NCBI GenBank assembly: GCA_026122225.1
Contig: JANEZZ010002707.1
Location: 248,001-312,000, forward strand
From: Heloderma charlesbogerti
Lineage: Eukaryota; Chordata; Lepidosauria; Squamata; Helodermatidae
Direction of reading: 5' to 3'
DNA length: 64,000 bases
Below the pieces are notes generated by a model. That model did not search any database, was not told the origin of the DNA, and saw only the letters and a list, made by a program, of their open reading frames with translations. Position 1 is the stretch's first letter; every line of letters starts with the position of its first letter. Shown here piece after piece: positions 1 to 12,154 of this stretch. A program made the position numbers and the translations under genes.

Positions 1-6
1 ATAGTC

Positions 7-118
7 CAGACTTGCCTAACCTGGTGCCCTCCAGATGTGCTGGACTGCAATGGCCACGATGGCTGGGAATTATAGGAGTTGCAGTCCAACACATATGGGG
101 GGCAAATGGGGAAGGCTG
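7..118. repeat. Palindromic short repeat, family P (copy 1)
   Basis: The two ends are inverted repeats: the left reads CTTGCCTAACCTGGTGCC and the right ends GGGGAAGGCTG. The middle has CTGGACTGCAA facing TTGCAGTCCAAC. The same unit recurs at 27,124 and 48,883. It looks like a MITE with long terminal inverted repeats; the superfamily is not clear. Confidence 0.6.
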
Positions 119-869
119 CATTCGTCTAACCTGGATGGGAACACAGCATGCGTGACAGTGGCCAGATCTGCCTTCTATGGGAAAAGGTGCTGCCAACACA
201 CTGGCCAAAGCAGTGCAACAGCACTCCTAGTCATCCACCTGACCATCCAGAAACAAAGCCACGTTCAGGAGCACTCCCACGCCATGGACCCGATTCTCCA
301 AGGGGAGCGCAACCTCATCCAAAAGAGGTTGTCCTCTTACTCTTGGAGCTGCTTTCCAACTGACCAAAGGCACCTCTGCCTTGCCTGGATTAAGGCTCAG
401 CCTGCTACCCACATCTTGGGCTCCTTCACATGGAGTTTTTCATGCGATTGTCATTGTTCAGTCATGGTTTTTCCCACATGCTTTACACGATACTGTTTCC
501 CTGCAGCTGTTGTCCTCTCCCCCCGCCCCCCGGCTTCCCTGTGTTATTTCTTAACAGGGAAAATGCAGTATTTTCTCAGGGAGCACCATCAAACCGCCAC
601 CTCCTGCCCATATACCTCTGCTGTGGCTCAATGAGCCGCTTTTGTGTGGCACTTGTTGGGGGTGTCATTATCATGACAACACCTGTGACAATGATGGGGT
701 AGGAATGTCACCCTGCCATGCCTTAGCCCCTTCACCTCTTTGCCATTCCGTTATTGGTTGCCTGCACAGCACAACGTTGTGGGAGTCTGTAAACCTGGTA
801 GAGTTGCTTTGCTGCCTCTCCTCCATTTCTCCTTCTTCCCTGCTCCCACCGCCACCCCAGCAGCGCTTT
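119..869. other. No gene recognised
   Basis: Moderate-GC intronic sequence (MGLL intron 3). The open frames here show no recognisable domain or codon pattern. Nothing further supported. Confidence 0.5.
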
Positions 870-877
870 ACAATGGG

Positions 878-1530
878 TAGGGATGGTGGAGAATTCCGCC
901 ACAGACCCCCGGAGTCTGTGGCGGAACAGACCACTCCCCTTCCCCACCCCGCAAAATTCTCCCCGGACGGACCCTACCTGCCGCCGGCCGGTCCGGTCCG
1001 TCTGCTGCTGTCCGCTGCTCCAGTCTGCGGCTGCAAATAGCGTCTGGCGTAGCGGATGCCATTTGCGTCCCTGCTTTAGCCGTGATAGGCTACGTAAATA
1101 TTTACGTAGCATATCATGGCAAAGAGCAGGGATGCAAATGACATCCGCTACGCTACTTGCGTCGCTACTCTTTTCGTGATAGGCTACGTAAATATTTACG
1201 TGGCCTATCACAGCTAAAGCAGGGATGCAAATGGCATAGCAGACGCCATTTGCGTCCCTGCTCTTTGCCGTGATAGGCTAACATAAAGATTTACGTAGCC
1301 TATCATGGCTAAAGCAGGGACGCAAATGGCGTCTGTTACGCCGGACTCCATTTGCGGCCACAGCCCAGCAGTGGACGGAAGTCCGGCTGCAGACGGGCCC
1401 GGCCAGCGGCTCCGAGGACTCCCCACAGAGTAGAGCCAGCCGGGGAGGATTCCGGGGGGAGGGACGGATCACCCACCCGCCCCCGTGGACACTCCGGATT
1501 GGAAAGGTAAGTTGATTTCGTACACCCCTA
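878..1530. mobile_element. hAT-like MITE with palindromic core (element A)
   Basis: A 653-bp element bounded by a perfect 8-bp direct repeat, ACAATGGG, at 870-877 and 1531-1538. It starts TAGGGATGG and ends CACCCCTA, so the termini are short inverted repeats. An 8-bp duplication plus TAGGG-type ends fits the hAT superfamily. There is no transposase reading frame, so it is nonautonomous. The interior is GC-rich on both sides of an array of three palindromes (about 1052-1330). The same end type and related palindromes occur in the element at 22,275-23,142. Confidence 0.8.
1052..1330. repeat. Array of three nested palindromes in element A
   Basis: Three inverted repeats of about 85-97 bp lie side by side: about 1052-1148, 1152-1235 and 1245-1330. 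Each is centred on a TGATAGGCTACGTAAAT arm meeting its complement, flanked by TTTGCGTCCCTGC on the left and GCAGGGATGCAAA on the right. The central 34 bp of the first two are almost perfect. Adjacent units also pair with one another through the ATTTGCGTCCCTGC blocks. Confidence 0.85.
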
Positions 1531-1539
1531 ACAATGGGA

Positions 1540-1890
1540 TTGGGGAACTGCACTGCTCTGGAAGTGCTGCCTGGAAAACTTTTAACCCTTTCTATTTGAT
1601 CCCCATGTACACACAAACAAGACAAGTGTAACCCCTTTCCATTCAATCCCCTCTCCCAGTGTATACACAAACAAGAAAAGCGTTACTGCTTGCTTTTACA
1701 AGGACAACACTGACGTGTGTGGGGGGACGGGGACTTCCTAAGTTGCAAAGTTTCAATGCTTCACGGTGGGAACGGGGGATCACTCTGCTCTGCAAGTGTT
1801 GCCTGGAAAACTTTAAACCCTTTGTATTCAATCCCCATGTACACACAAACAAGAGAAATGTAGCTGCTTGCTTTGGGGGGGGGGAGCAGA
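1540..1890. repeat. Imperfect tandem duplication, period about 232 bp
   Basis: The block GCCTGGAAAACTTT, with its flank ending in ACACACAAACAAG, occurs near 1570 and again near 1802. A shorter related piece near 1640 ends in the same ACACAAACAAG motif. It adjoins the right end of element A. Confidence 0.6.
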
Positions 1891-4330
1891 TTTCAGACGT
1901 TGCAAAAGTACTGTGGAACACTGTGGCCGAGGTAGGGAAGTGAAGGGGGGGGGGCAAGGATGTTGAAATGAAAAAGTTCATGACAAGAGTGGGGAGGGTC
2001 TACCCGAGGGGGAGTGGACAGCGGGGCATACAATGCTGCTGACATCCGAAAACATCCCGCCAGGCTCCACCCACCAGTGCAAATGGCAGGTAGCGTTATG
2101 CAGTAAAAAAAAACCAGCCATGTAAAGAGCAGATTTAAAATCCCACAAAGAATCTGAAAGAAGAAGGAACAGTAAATCCCGGGATAAAAGCCCTGTGTGG
2201 AGACGCCCCCTGGTCCATCACTGTCCTAACACACCAGTTTGAGACCTTCAGTGCTGTTCTGTAAGGAGAGAGTTGGCTGCCATCAGCATTCTGATGACCC
2301 CACAACCTGAATCTCTGGCCAACCTCCCCTATCACTGGAGACATGTGGAACCCCATAATAAGCCAGTGTCTGAGGGGGTGAATGCTGGTTCCCCTGCACC
2401 ACTGTCTGGGACCTGCACTCAAGATAGAACTGGAACCAACATAAAACAAGTAGCCCTGAGCTCCATCCTGTGTGTGAACCATCAATTCATTAGTCCTTGG
2501 TTTTGGACATACTCAATGTATCTTGTGTAAGTAGTACGTATTTATTATTTATTTAAACTACTTATATCCCACTTGATATCATTAGATCTCTAAGCAGTTT
2601 ACATAGCACCTGCTTACGGAGGGGTGAATACAACATCCCTGCTTTCGAATGAGAGAAGTAGTAATGGATGGATAAGCTGTCTCTTTAGATTTTACATCCA
2701 AGCTCTTATGGATATCAGAGCTTTGAAGAGCGATCGTGACTCGAGGGCTTGCATTTGTGAAGCTGCTTGGAAAATGACAACCCAGCTATGCACAATCTGT
2801 ATAGTCATCTGGTAGCCTTTCATGGGATTTTGTTCCTGGTTATTGTAGAGGGACCTTCTGTCTCTCTAGCTCTATTTGGCAGGAATCATATTAGACAGTG
2901 CAATTCAACACAAAGACTTGTGCTGTGGAATGCTTTGGTTGGAAGGTGAAAATGCAGAATGTTTCTCAAAAATGGTGGGGGGAGCAGTTAACTGTAGCCC
3001 TGCCTGAGTAGTTAATGGCCTTATCCCATTTCACAAGTTGAGAAAAGAAGATTGATGGGGTAGGGATCACATTTCCCCCAGTTGATATAGTAGATTGGTG
3101 GTTGGAATTATTTCTTATCCCTGGTTCTGTCATCTGTCTCAAAAGAAGGGAAATGTTTATAATTGCTTTCCTCCCTTCTTCAAGAAGGTAGATAAGATGT
3201 GGGCAAAAATTCCCAAGAGGTCAGCATAGCTTCCACAGCTCCCATAAAACAAACAAGATGCTCGTGAATTACCTATCTAAAAGCTTTCTTTGCTGATAAA
3301 ATATTCTAATTACCATTGCTTGGTTTAGAAGCTCCCTGCTCTGAATTCCTAATAGCTGTAAGAACTAAGGAATAACATTATTACTTCATTAATCCATCCT
3401 GCCGTGACGCAGGGCACAAAGCACAGCCTGAATCATGCCTTAGCAGCCCCATCTAGCCCCAAAGATCATAAAAGATGTAGGGAAAGGTCAAAGTGTGGCG
3501 AACTTGAATTAAATTTATCTTCTCCCTTAGGAGATGGCAAGTGCAAAACCTAATTCAAAGCACCAAAGGTTTGGTTTTCTTAATGGGTTCTGTGGAATGC
3601 AGTTCAACCTGAGTTTGTGGCATGCAACAGCAGCAGCAGCCAGTAGAAACAAAACGGAGCAAGGCCTATGACGCTGCAGAAGCCCTCCTGAGCTAAGTCA
3701 AGGAACAACGGATTAAAGCAAAGAACCACGTGGGTTCAGCTGCAAAGTATGTCAGGAGAGGGTGGAGAGAGGATGGTACTGCAAAAATAATTTTGACATC
3801 AGATCACAACAGGAGGCTTTATCACAGTTCTTGTGGCTAATGTCCTGGATGAGGAACTGAACATATTAGCTCCTCCCTGCCATTCACAGGAAGCAACAAA
3901 ACTTCTACTCTCACGTTCATGTCTTAATCCCATCAGAGCCCCGCAATCACAATGGTCTCCCTGCCTGTTCAAAGATCATCTGAATACAATCAGATGAGCC
4001 CTGCTCCTGGACGTCTTCCATTCATGGGAATATAAAAAGCATCAGACCAAGATCCATTTAGTTCAGCATTTTGTTTTCAGCAGCCATGCAGGTGCCTCCA
4101 GATGCTCACAAGGAGATCGTGAAGATGACGGCCTTTCTGACCTGTTTGCCTCTGCATCTGGTAAACAGAGGCGTACAGCCTCTGGATATAAGAGTTCAAT
4201 TGAGCTATTAATACTTTGTCAAATGGTTTTTAAAAAACCATCTAAACCAGCATCCTTTAGCACCACTGAAATGAACCATTCCTTTCAGAGTGGGTTTCTG
4301 CAGGGCTCTTGCATAGGCCCCATTAAAATG
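1891..4330. other. Intronic stretch, mostly unassigned
   Basis: No coding exon recognised. About 2530-2610 resembles a LINE L2-type 3' end on the minus strand (TTATTTATTTAAAC followed by a TATCCCAC motif). The rest shows no clear structure. Confidence 0.4.
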
Positions 4331-4344
4331 AAATGGTGACTGTA

Positions 4345-4470
4345 GAGCAGGGGTGAGGAACTTCGGGAGCTCTGAGAGCCAACTTCAATGCCCTGGGGGC
4401 TGCACACAGACACACAGTCACCCGCTGCTGAATTTTGGCAGTGGCGGCATTAAAAGCAATTGGCGGTTTG
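4345..4470. mobile_element. Possible hAT-type fragment
   Basis: The segment starts with GAGCAGGGGTGAGGAACTTC and continues with GCTCTGAGAGCC, resembling the CAGGGGTG-type end of hAT-derived repeats. No right end or target duplication was identified. Confidence 0.35.
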
Positions 4471-4571
4471 TCACCAAACCACACTGGTGGCCTGTGAAGG
4501 CCAAATTTAGCTTTAAATCTAGGCCATAAAGCTAAATGTGGCCTTTTTAGGCCACCCGCAAACTTGAGTAA

Positions 4572-4925
4572 TTGTGGATATGATAGCAGTGAATAAAATT
4601 ATGCATGGTGTGGAGAAGGGGTATAGGGAGAGGTTTTTCTCCCTGTCTCACAATACTAGAACCCAGGGTCATCCAATGAAGTTCAATGGGAGCCTCAGGA
4701 CAGACAAAAGGAAGCATTTCTTCACACAGTGCATAATTAAAACCCAGAATTCGCTTTCTCCAGATGTGATGATGGCCCCCAACTTGGACGGCTCAAAAGG
4801 GGATTAGACAAATTCATGGAGAATAAAGCTGTCAATGGTTATTTGTCATGCTGGCTAGATGCTACCTCCAGGATCAGAAGCACCCCACCTCTCAATACCA
4901 GTCACTGGGGAATAGCAATGTATGA
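4572..4925 (+). mobile_element. CR1-type LINE 3' fragment
   Basis: The sequence matches the region around the end of CR1 ORF2: ATTATGCATGGTGTGGAGAA, then GAGAGGTTTTTCTCCCT, CACAATACTAGAACCC and the downstream GGGGATTAGACAAATTC block. Similar text occurs in the copy at 47,940 and, inverted, at 12,155 and 54,664. It is degenerate, with no usable frame. Confidence 0.75.
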
Positions 4926-5029
4926 CACATTTGTTTCAGTTTGTTCTTCATCAGGGTTTACCCAGTTCGTACCTTCCAGACCAAAGATGGACCCTAATGC
5001 AATCTGTGGTCGAAGTCTATCTATTTCCA

Positions 5030-5356
5030 AGCTTGGAATATAATCTGCAACCCCAGCAAAAAAAATGTGTTTGACAGCATATGTACATCTGAGAAATGTG
5101 CTTGAAAAAATGCATACTTTTGAAAAATGTGCATAAATATGCTTTATCGATAGGAGAAGAATGCGTGCATTTCAAAGATGCACACAACTGGTATGTACAT
5201 TTGGACAAATACACATGAAAATAGGCACAGATTTTCATGTGAAAAAACCCAAAACAAATCTTGCAATGTGCTATGAACTTGGGTCAGAATGAACTTTGAG
5301 ATGGAATTCAGAGAACTTTGGCGAGTTCGAGTTTTGCTGATTCGCACATCCCTACA
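5030..5356. mobile_element. Possible hAT-type repeat, right end TTCGCACATCCCTA
   Basis: An AT-rich segment with repeated AAATGTGC/TGCATA motifs ends GATTCGCACATCCCTA. Its complement TAGGGATGTGCGAA resembles the TAGGG-type ends of the hAT-like elements in this window. The left end was not found. Confidence 0.35.
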
Positions 5357-7799
5357 AGGGAACAACACCAGGAGAAGGCTAGAACCTAAAACCCTCCAAA
5401 AGCTCTTCTAGAGAGACACTATCCATTCTTCCACCCATCCCCATCCCCACCCCCAGAACATTGAACAATATAATTGTCAGCCCTCTCTTGTAACATTAGT
5501 CCTTTCCATTGTGACACATGTACACCATTAAAATACCATTAAAAGTCTTTTCTGCAACAATGGTCCTTTAACAGGTCTCAAGATCAAAACTCTTGCTGAA
5601 AAATCCCAAATATTTTAAAATGTACAGTTCCTACTGTTTCTGCTTTAAAAAATGGAACAAAACAGCCTTGGTTAATGATGGGTTCTGGGGAATGCAAAAC
5701 ACCAATGTCAGTATGGTAGCTCTCTAGAGACAAGAAATATGCTTTTTTAGCTGCAAGCATCTCAAGACTTTTGAATACTAGGAAGGAATTTGCCTTTCCT
5801 TTTCCTTTGATCTGACCGTACTGTGAATGGAAAACAACATTTATCTTTTGGTCCTTTGTGTTGTAAAGCAATATGCAATGCTGGAAAGCACTGTCTGTAC
5901 CATCTGTTTTTTGCTCAGCTTCTCAATACACAAAATACACAAAGTAGAAGCACTGTAGAACAACATCTAAAGAGAGGTTGCTAGGGACGGAGACATACAA
6001 TAACTTCCTCCTGATTGATAGTAACTTTTAAGCATCAATCTATGGCTGTGTCCCCATAGAACACCATCAAGCAAAGGGGCCAAGAAGTATCAGGTGCCTC
6101 TGCCACCACGTGAAGGCTGTATCTGATTATCAGTCATTCAAATACATGACTGAGAGCCAAATAGAGGTTGGACCTTTCACTTTTTTTTCTGTCTAAACAT
6201 GCATAGGATTGCAGCCTCAGTGACATTAGTTACGATACTCAAAGGGCTACTTTAGACTTTTAAGATTTCAATCCTGTGTAAAGTGGAAATGGTAATTTAA
6301 CCCACTTCCCTTAAAGACAAGTATATATTCCAAATGAGCTCATAATCAAATAGTCTCCACATATGTAATCTTTCAATATCTCCATTACCTTGCAGGAACT
6401 ATACTGTGCCATTCCAACAGTGTGGGAACAACAGATCCCAAGAACATCCCTGGGGTGTTTTTTCTAGGCTGATATGTTTAGCAGCAGGAGTTACCACCAC
6501 CTGAAAGAGGAGTGTTTTGATGCACCACCTTTAACATGGAGAGATGAGGGGGAAAGCCTAGAAAACATTACATCTGAACTGGCTGCCAAACTGTGGAAGA
6601 ATACTAATAGAGTGGATCAGTGATATAAGGGCTACAAGAATGCTATAGCTGTAGAAGAGAAATAATGAGCATGTAAAGAAATTCAGACTTAAGACTCCAA
6701 ATACACCCAAATATTTGAACATATGAAAATGAGGAACAAAGTTGTCCAAGCAATATTAACTTTGCCAACTGCAGTAAACCTCAGAAGAAATCCAGAAATT
6801 TGGAAATAACACTGTCTGGATACGTAACAAGGGTCTTCACAGCATAAGTGAGCAAAACAATGAGAAGCCAAAGAGAACTCTACTATCTGGTGTGTGTTTT
6901 TTAAGCTAAAAGAACTGTAATTCTGAAGCACATACACAGCAAAACAAAGCAATCTTGATTCATTTTCTTCTGAGTGACTTTAATTTTGTGGGGGAAATTA
7001 CTACACAGTAACATTTGGTGACACATCCAGAAACATCTGTAAGAGTATAATGCCTTGATAATGTATCTTGACTCACAAAAACGACTGAATGAAATAGCTT
7101 TACCAGGTGCAAACTGTTAACAGATTATTTTGGAAACCATTCACTCAAAAAAAGTTTTTTGTTTTTTTTAAAGCACCATGTTCATCCTTGGCTAAAAGAC
7201 TGTTCATTATTCTCTAGCATAAAAGATATTCAAGAGATAGAGAGAGAACACACATCTCATCACGAAGCGCAATGCAAGCATCTTGCTTCTATTCCATACA
7301 CCCCCCGTTTCCAGATGTGTCATTCTCTCTGGAATAAGTGCTTCCTCTAAAGCACTCAGCTATTTTGCTTTAATGTAGACATCCTGCGAATATGAATGTT
7401 TCAAACTGAAGAAGATGAGGAACCAAAACAAAAAAGTTAAAAGCTTCACAAGTAGTAGTCACATTCTCAAACCCAAACTACAGAACTCTTTAGAGACCAT
7501 GCATTCAAACAAATGTCCTGGGTGCAAATGTGTCCAATGTTCCTTTGAGGTCTGATTCAAATATTAAGTTCCCCATGTTGAAGGCATCAAAATAGTTCCA
7601 CATTGCAGTATCTGTCCACAGGAGCCAAAACATAGGGATGCAGCCAACCATGTGGCAAGAAACCATTCCCATTCCTGGAAACTGCTGGTGCCACAGTATA
7701 TCTATTCTAGCAGCCCAGTCACCATAATAAGAAGCATACCTATGTTATGATTCCAGCATGGAGCACTGATATGCAGAATAATTCGTAATGGCCTCATAG
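5357..7799. other. Intronic stretch without recognised features
   Basis: AT-rich sequence of MGLL intron 3. No exon, RNA gene or clear repeat recognised. Confidence 0.45.
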
Positions 7800-7804
7800 C
7801 ACTT

Positions 7805-8001
7805 CTTTCTTTCTTTCTTGTTATATTTATATCTGTCTTTTTTCCCCTCTTGCAAGGAACCCAAGGTGGCTTACATAGACCTCCTCCTCTCCATTTGCAC
7901 AACAACCCTGTGAGGTAAGTTAGGCTAAAAGTCAGTGACTGGCCCAAAGTCATCCAGTGAGCTTCATGGCTGAGTGGGGACTAGAATCCAGATCTCCTGA
8001 G
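7805..8001 (-). mobile_element. tRNA-headed SINE, 3' part (split by CR1)
   Basis: Read on the minus strand this is the body and tail of a tRNA-derived SINE: TCACTGGATGACTTTGGGCC, CTCACAGGGTTGTTGTG and AAGCCACCTTGGGTTCC, with a T-rich remnant at the low-coordinate end. The head resumes at 8284 after a CR1 insertion. Other copies are at 8640, 11,437, 29,755 and 56,395. Confidence 0.8.
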
Positions 8002-8283
8002 TGATGGCCACCAATTTAGATGGCTTTAAAAGGGGGCTGGACAAATTCCTGGAGGAAAAAGCTATCAATGGCTACTAGTCTTGATGGCTATGTACAACCT
8101 CAAGTACCAGAGGCTATGAGCCTATGTACACCAGTTGCTGGGGAACATGGGTGGGAGGGTGCTGTTACGCTCATGCCCTGCTTGTGGGTTCCTGGTCAAC
8201 AGCTGTTTGGCCACTGTGTGAACAGAATGCTGGACTAGATGGACCCCTGGTCTGATCCAGCACGGCTTGTCTTATGTTCTTAT
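8002..8283 (+). mobile_element. CR1 3' end inserted into a SINE
   Basis: It begins GATGGCCACCAATTTAGATG, carries the typical GAACAGAATGCTGGACTAGA and GGTCTGATCCAGCA motifs, and ends in the direct repeat TTATGTTCTTATG, the microsatellite-like 3' end of this CR1 type. It interrupts a minus-strand SINE, so it is younger than the SINE. Confidence 0.85.
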
Positions 8284-8322
8284 GAGTTCCAGTCCAACAC
8301 TCTAACCACTACACCACACTTT
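8284..8322 (-). mobile_element. tRNA-headed SINE, 5' head (split by CR1)
   Basis: On the minus strand it reads AGTGTGGTGTAGTGGTTAGA, the A-box-like tRNA head of the SINE whose remainder is at 7805-8001. Confidence 0.8.
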
Positions 8323-8639
8323 AGGTGCCTGTAACACTGCAAACAGCCCACAGAACCATGCAGTAGCATCTTCACAATTCTGAGACCCACAAAATACAGA
8401 GTTCCCACATTCTCTTGCTGCTGCTTGTCCTCCAGTCCTTGTCATGTATCTCCTCCAGTGCCACTTGTCACTCTTCCTCCCACACCACACTCCTGCCAGC
8501 CTACAGCTCTTTTCCCTTCTCCCTCAGGCTAGCATGTGCCCCTAATGGTTTCGTTAGAATGGCTCTTTGCATATATGTACTGCTGAGACTACTAAAGGAA
8601 GGAGAAAACAGGTCAAGTCTGTTTTTGTTTTTTTATACA

Positions 8640-8842
8640 TCATTTTTTTTCTTGCAGGGAACCCAAGGTGGCTTACATGATCCTCCTCCTCTCCATTTTT
8701 ATCCTCACAACAACCCTGTGAAGTAGGTTTGACTGAGAGTCAGTGACTGGCCCAAAGTCAACAAGTGAGCGTCATGGTCAAATGGAGACTAGAACCCAAT
8801 CTCCTGAGCCCCAGTCCAACACCCTAACCACTACACCACACT
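8640..8842 (-). mobile_element. tRNA-headed SINE
   Basis: A full-length minus-strand copy of the same SINE. The head (complement of CTAACCACTACACCACACTG) is at the high-coordinate end, then the CAGTCACTGACTCTCAG body, the CACAGGGTTGTTGTGAGGAT block, and AAGCCACCTTGGGTTCCCTG near a T-rich end. No tRNA cloverleaf is preserved. Confidence 0.85.
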
Positions 8843-9124
8843 GCACACAAAGGGCTTCTTTTTTAACTTTATTTCTGTTGAGTTCTTTGAATCAGCTTGG
8901 ACTTCCAATCTCCTAGGAACCACTATACAGCTCAGGAACCATTTGGGCACATTTGTTTTTCCTAGACAGCCACAGAACAGTTTGAAAACAAGGCTGTGTG
9001 AGCGTCCTGCTGTATCTCCCAACTTCTGAAAGCTGGACCTTCCCTTCAGGATGAGCCTTCTTCCCCTGTGCATCCTGGACATATTAAACAGACTGTGGAT
9101 AATTTGTGATAGGGCGACAGATGT

Positions 9125-9218
9125 GCACTGCAATCCTAAGCATGTTACTCAGAAGTAAGTCCCACTTAATTCAGTGAGATTTACTCTTAGGTAAGTACAC
9201 CTAGGATTGCCCTGTAAT
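9125..9218. repeat. Short palindromic repeat, family S
   Basis: CTGCAATCCTAAGCATG at the left pairs with CACCTAGGATTGCCCTG at the right, and ACTCAGAAGTAAGTCCCAC faces GTGAGATTTACTCTTAGGT. It is a roughly 90-bp fold-back repeat; related copies lie at 30,768 and 35,134. Confidence 0.7.
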
Positions 9219-11329
9219 ATACACATACATGCTGAAGCGTAATTCAGCTTTAAACCTGAACAGAAGCTTTCAAAATGGACAGAACCGTTACTGGTGAGCC
9301 ACTCTGCCGTTCCTTCTTTCTATATATCTGGGACAGAAAACACTTTTTGCCTTTAAGCTTTTTTCTTCATCCCTGAGAGGGACTAAGAGCTCTTACTGGT
9401 TCCCACCCAGAGCTCTGGGAACAAGAACGTCCTGCCCTATCTTAAAGAAGCCATACTGCAGTTGCTAGGCATGTTCAGTCTAGCAACTTAGCAGCTCCCT
9501 TTTTCCAGCTACAAGTATTATCAGTATTGCAGAGGCTAAAACATGGGGATCTGCCTATATATATCCTTTTATTTAACCTCACTGAAAACATACCAAGGAC
9601 TGCGTGCTGGAAATATATTTTGGATATCTCATTAATATGTACCTTCCTTGCCTTTTGACAACTATTTTGGCAAGATGCGAAACAGTTAACTGAACTGACA
9701 TTTATGATGTTAGCACAGCAGGCATGCAATGAATTAGCCCCAGTGAAACAGGCAGAACAGTTGACAGGTGGTTATTTCCGGCTCCTGACAAATTAGGCCA
9801 AATACCTCAGCATCAGTTTCACCGAGATCCTATTTTCAAGATTTATACAGGAGTTGTCTCCATTAATTGACTGAACAAGGTGGGTAGCTCAGGGCCAAAG
9901 TACACGTCACATTCAAAGCGTCAGTTTTTTAAAATATGGCCTTTTATTTTGAAATGATCTTAAAAATACGGGTAATGACAAGGAAGAACCCACATAACAA
10001 TACAAGATCACTAATTTATGACAAAAGGAAATTCACTGATTACAGTCCTTAGTATATCATAAAACTATCAACATCACTTTCTTTACAAAAAGCCACTTCA
10101 GGGACTTCAATCTGGGTTGGGAACACTGTGTGGCACACAGAAATTTAACCTTTCTCCTGTACCTGAATTACCCTGAAGCTGTTACTTCAGGGTGATGTCC
10201 CCCAGAGACAGTGTGGTAGAAAGTGTTAACCCCTCTCCCACACACACTGGAGTCCTATTCCAGACTGGGGTATCCACAACTGATTTTTTTTAAAGAAAGA
10301 GTTCTAGCCGTGTTAATTAAAAATGCATTTAAAATAATCAGAGAGTTTGGACAATCATACCTCTGGATAAATAGCTAAGATATGAACAAGTCTTTTTCCC
10401 ACATATGCAGCCCTTTAGTATGAGCCAGCAAACAAGCCAAGAGGTCTTCCATTAACTATGTTTTTTTGTTTTGTCCAAACGAGGAAACTGTGCACCACCA
10501 GCTTCTGATCATGCCAGAATATTAAACCAGCTTCAAACTATGATTTTATATCCCGGCTTGTTTTGATGCTGGGGCTTGATGAGACAAGGCTTTTAATGTG
10601 CTATCACCTTGTCCTGTTTGCACCCCATGATATTTCCCTAACAGCCACCACCATTAAGTGTCATTAACCTGGGGTAGTGAACTGGGGGAGAGACGCAGCC
10701 TGGATGCAGCTCAAGTGCACACTCCCAGATGGTCATTAAAGGGAATTATGAACTGGCTCCAGCATAAGGCTGTCTAATGAAATAATTGGGGTTTTCTGGG
10801 AAGACAAACATGGGAGCATGGCAATCCATATGCCTTCCTTAAACCTGCAGAAACAGCTGTGAGTTTTCCCAGAGAAATGCTTGGGTTGTCAGAAACAAAT
10901 AAATGAGTATGTTTGTGTGTGGGAAGAATGGAAAAAATATAAGTAAAGTTGAAGGGGCTACTACTGTATGGTTGTAAAATGTTTATGGCAGGGAGAGCAG
11001 GCTCCAGGTGTTAGCTCTAGTCCAGTCCTCTTCAATTGCTTGTTTTGATTAATAAGTCAAATAGAAGAACCTTGTTCCATCTTTGAAAGGAAGCATGGAA
11101 GAAAACCCATAATAAATAATCCTGCCACCGGGGGGGCGGGGGGGAAACAGTCAAAAGTGGTGGCGTTTTTTGTTTGTAAATGTCTGAGGCAAAATGGGCC
11201 TAAAGGACAGATTCTATTGATTCCTCAATGCGTGCGTGTGCGCACGCGGGCATACTCCTCAAAAAGGCTTTTCGGCAACTGACAGCTACAACGCCCTTTC
11301 AGGACAAAGGATATGCCTATTTCACTCAG
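9219..11329. other. Intronic stretch without recognised features
   Basis: No exon or clear repeat was recognised. A G-run (about 11,129-11,143) is the only marked low-complexity patch. Confidence 0.4.
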
Positions 11330-11436
11330 GTTTAGGCCTACCAACAGCTATCAACCATGATGGCTCTATGCTGGGACACAACAAGGGGGGAGTGCTTGTG
11401 TATTCATGGCGTGCTTGTGGGATTTCCAGAGGCATT
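11330..11436 (+). mobile_element. CR1 3' fragment, part before a SINE insertion
   Basis: It ends with GTGCTTGTGGGATTTCCAGA and GGCAT, a sequence that in other CR1 copies continues into the CTGGTTG...GATGCTGGACT block found here only after the SINE, at 11,691. This shows the SINE inserted into a CR1 tail. Confidence 0.65.
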
Positions 11437-11690
11437 GAGAGCCAGTGTGGGGTAGTGGTTAGAATGTTGGACTGGGCCTCGGGACATCTGGGTTCTAGTC
11501 CCCACTTGGCCATGAAGCTCACTGGGTGATTTTGGGCCAATCACTGACTCTCAACCTAACCTACCTCAGAGGGTTGTTGTGAGGATAAAATGGAGAGGAG
11601 GAGGAAGACCATGTAAGCCGCCTTGGGTTCCTTCCAAGAGGAAAAAAGGCAGGATACAAATGTAATCAATCAATCAATCAATCAATCAAT
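11437..11690 (+). mobile_element. tRNA-headed SINE nested in a CR1 tail
   Basis: The plus-strand head reads AGCCAGTGTGGGGTAGTGG, with a B-box-like GGTTCTAGTCCCC. The body has GAAGCTCACTGGGTGATTTT and AGGGTTGTTGTGAGGATAAA, then CGCCTTGGGTTCCTTCC. The tail is a run of AATC repeats (about 11,666-11,690). Confidence 0.88.
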
Positions 11691-11775
11691 CTGGTTGTAC
11701 ACTGTGAGAATGAGGATGCTGGACTTGATGGACCCTTGGTCTGAGCAAGCAGGGCTCTTCATATGTGTTTATGAC
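11691..11775 (+). mobile_element. CR1 3' fragment, part after the SINE insertion
   Basis: CTGGTTGTACACTGTGAGAA, then GATGCTGGACTTGATGGACC and CAGGGCTCTTCATATG: the expected continuation of the CR1 tail broken at 11,436. Confidence 0.7.
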
Positions 11776-12154
11776 AAAGAATAGTTCTTCCCCAAACGTC
11801 ACCAGTATCCCCAGAAGAGTTAGAACTATGGTACAGCAGTGGCAACTGGAAGAAGTTGCCAATGAAAATAGGCTCTTTCCTTGATATCCATGCTGAAGAA
11901 CCCAAGTTTCTTATATACCAAATCTCCCTTCTCTAGAGCAAGTTCTCTGTATTCCACACCCCACACCATCGCATCCACCCACAAACATGTAGCCCCAAGT
12001 CAAATTTACACTCTGTAAATAGCATTCCAATCAATCCTCATATTTGGTTATCGAAATGTTTTGGATATATGCATTACATATTTACTTGATAGTCGAACAC
12101 GATAAAGTTAATGGGCAGAGTCACACCAGCTATCTTACCATGGCCTAGAATTAA

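Noticed and set aside
732..1211. 159-codon minus-strand frame
   Set aside because: It runs across the left end and palindromes of element A, and the same protein text repeats with the DNA palindromes. Not a gene.
1052..1330. CRISPR-like array
   Set aside because: The units are palindromes with no unique spacers, inside a transposon of a vertebrate genome.
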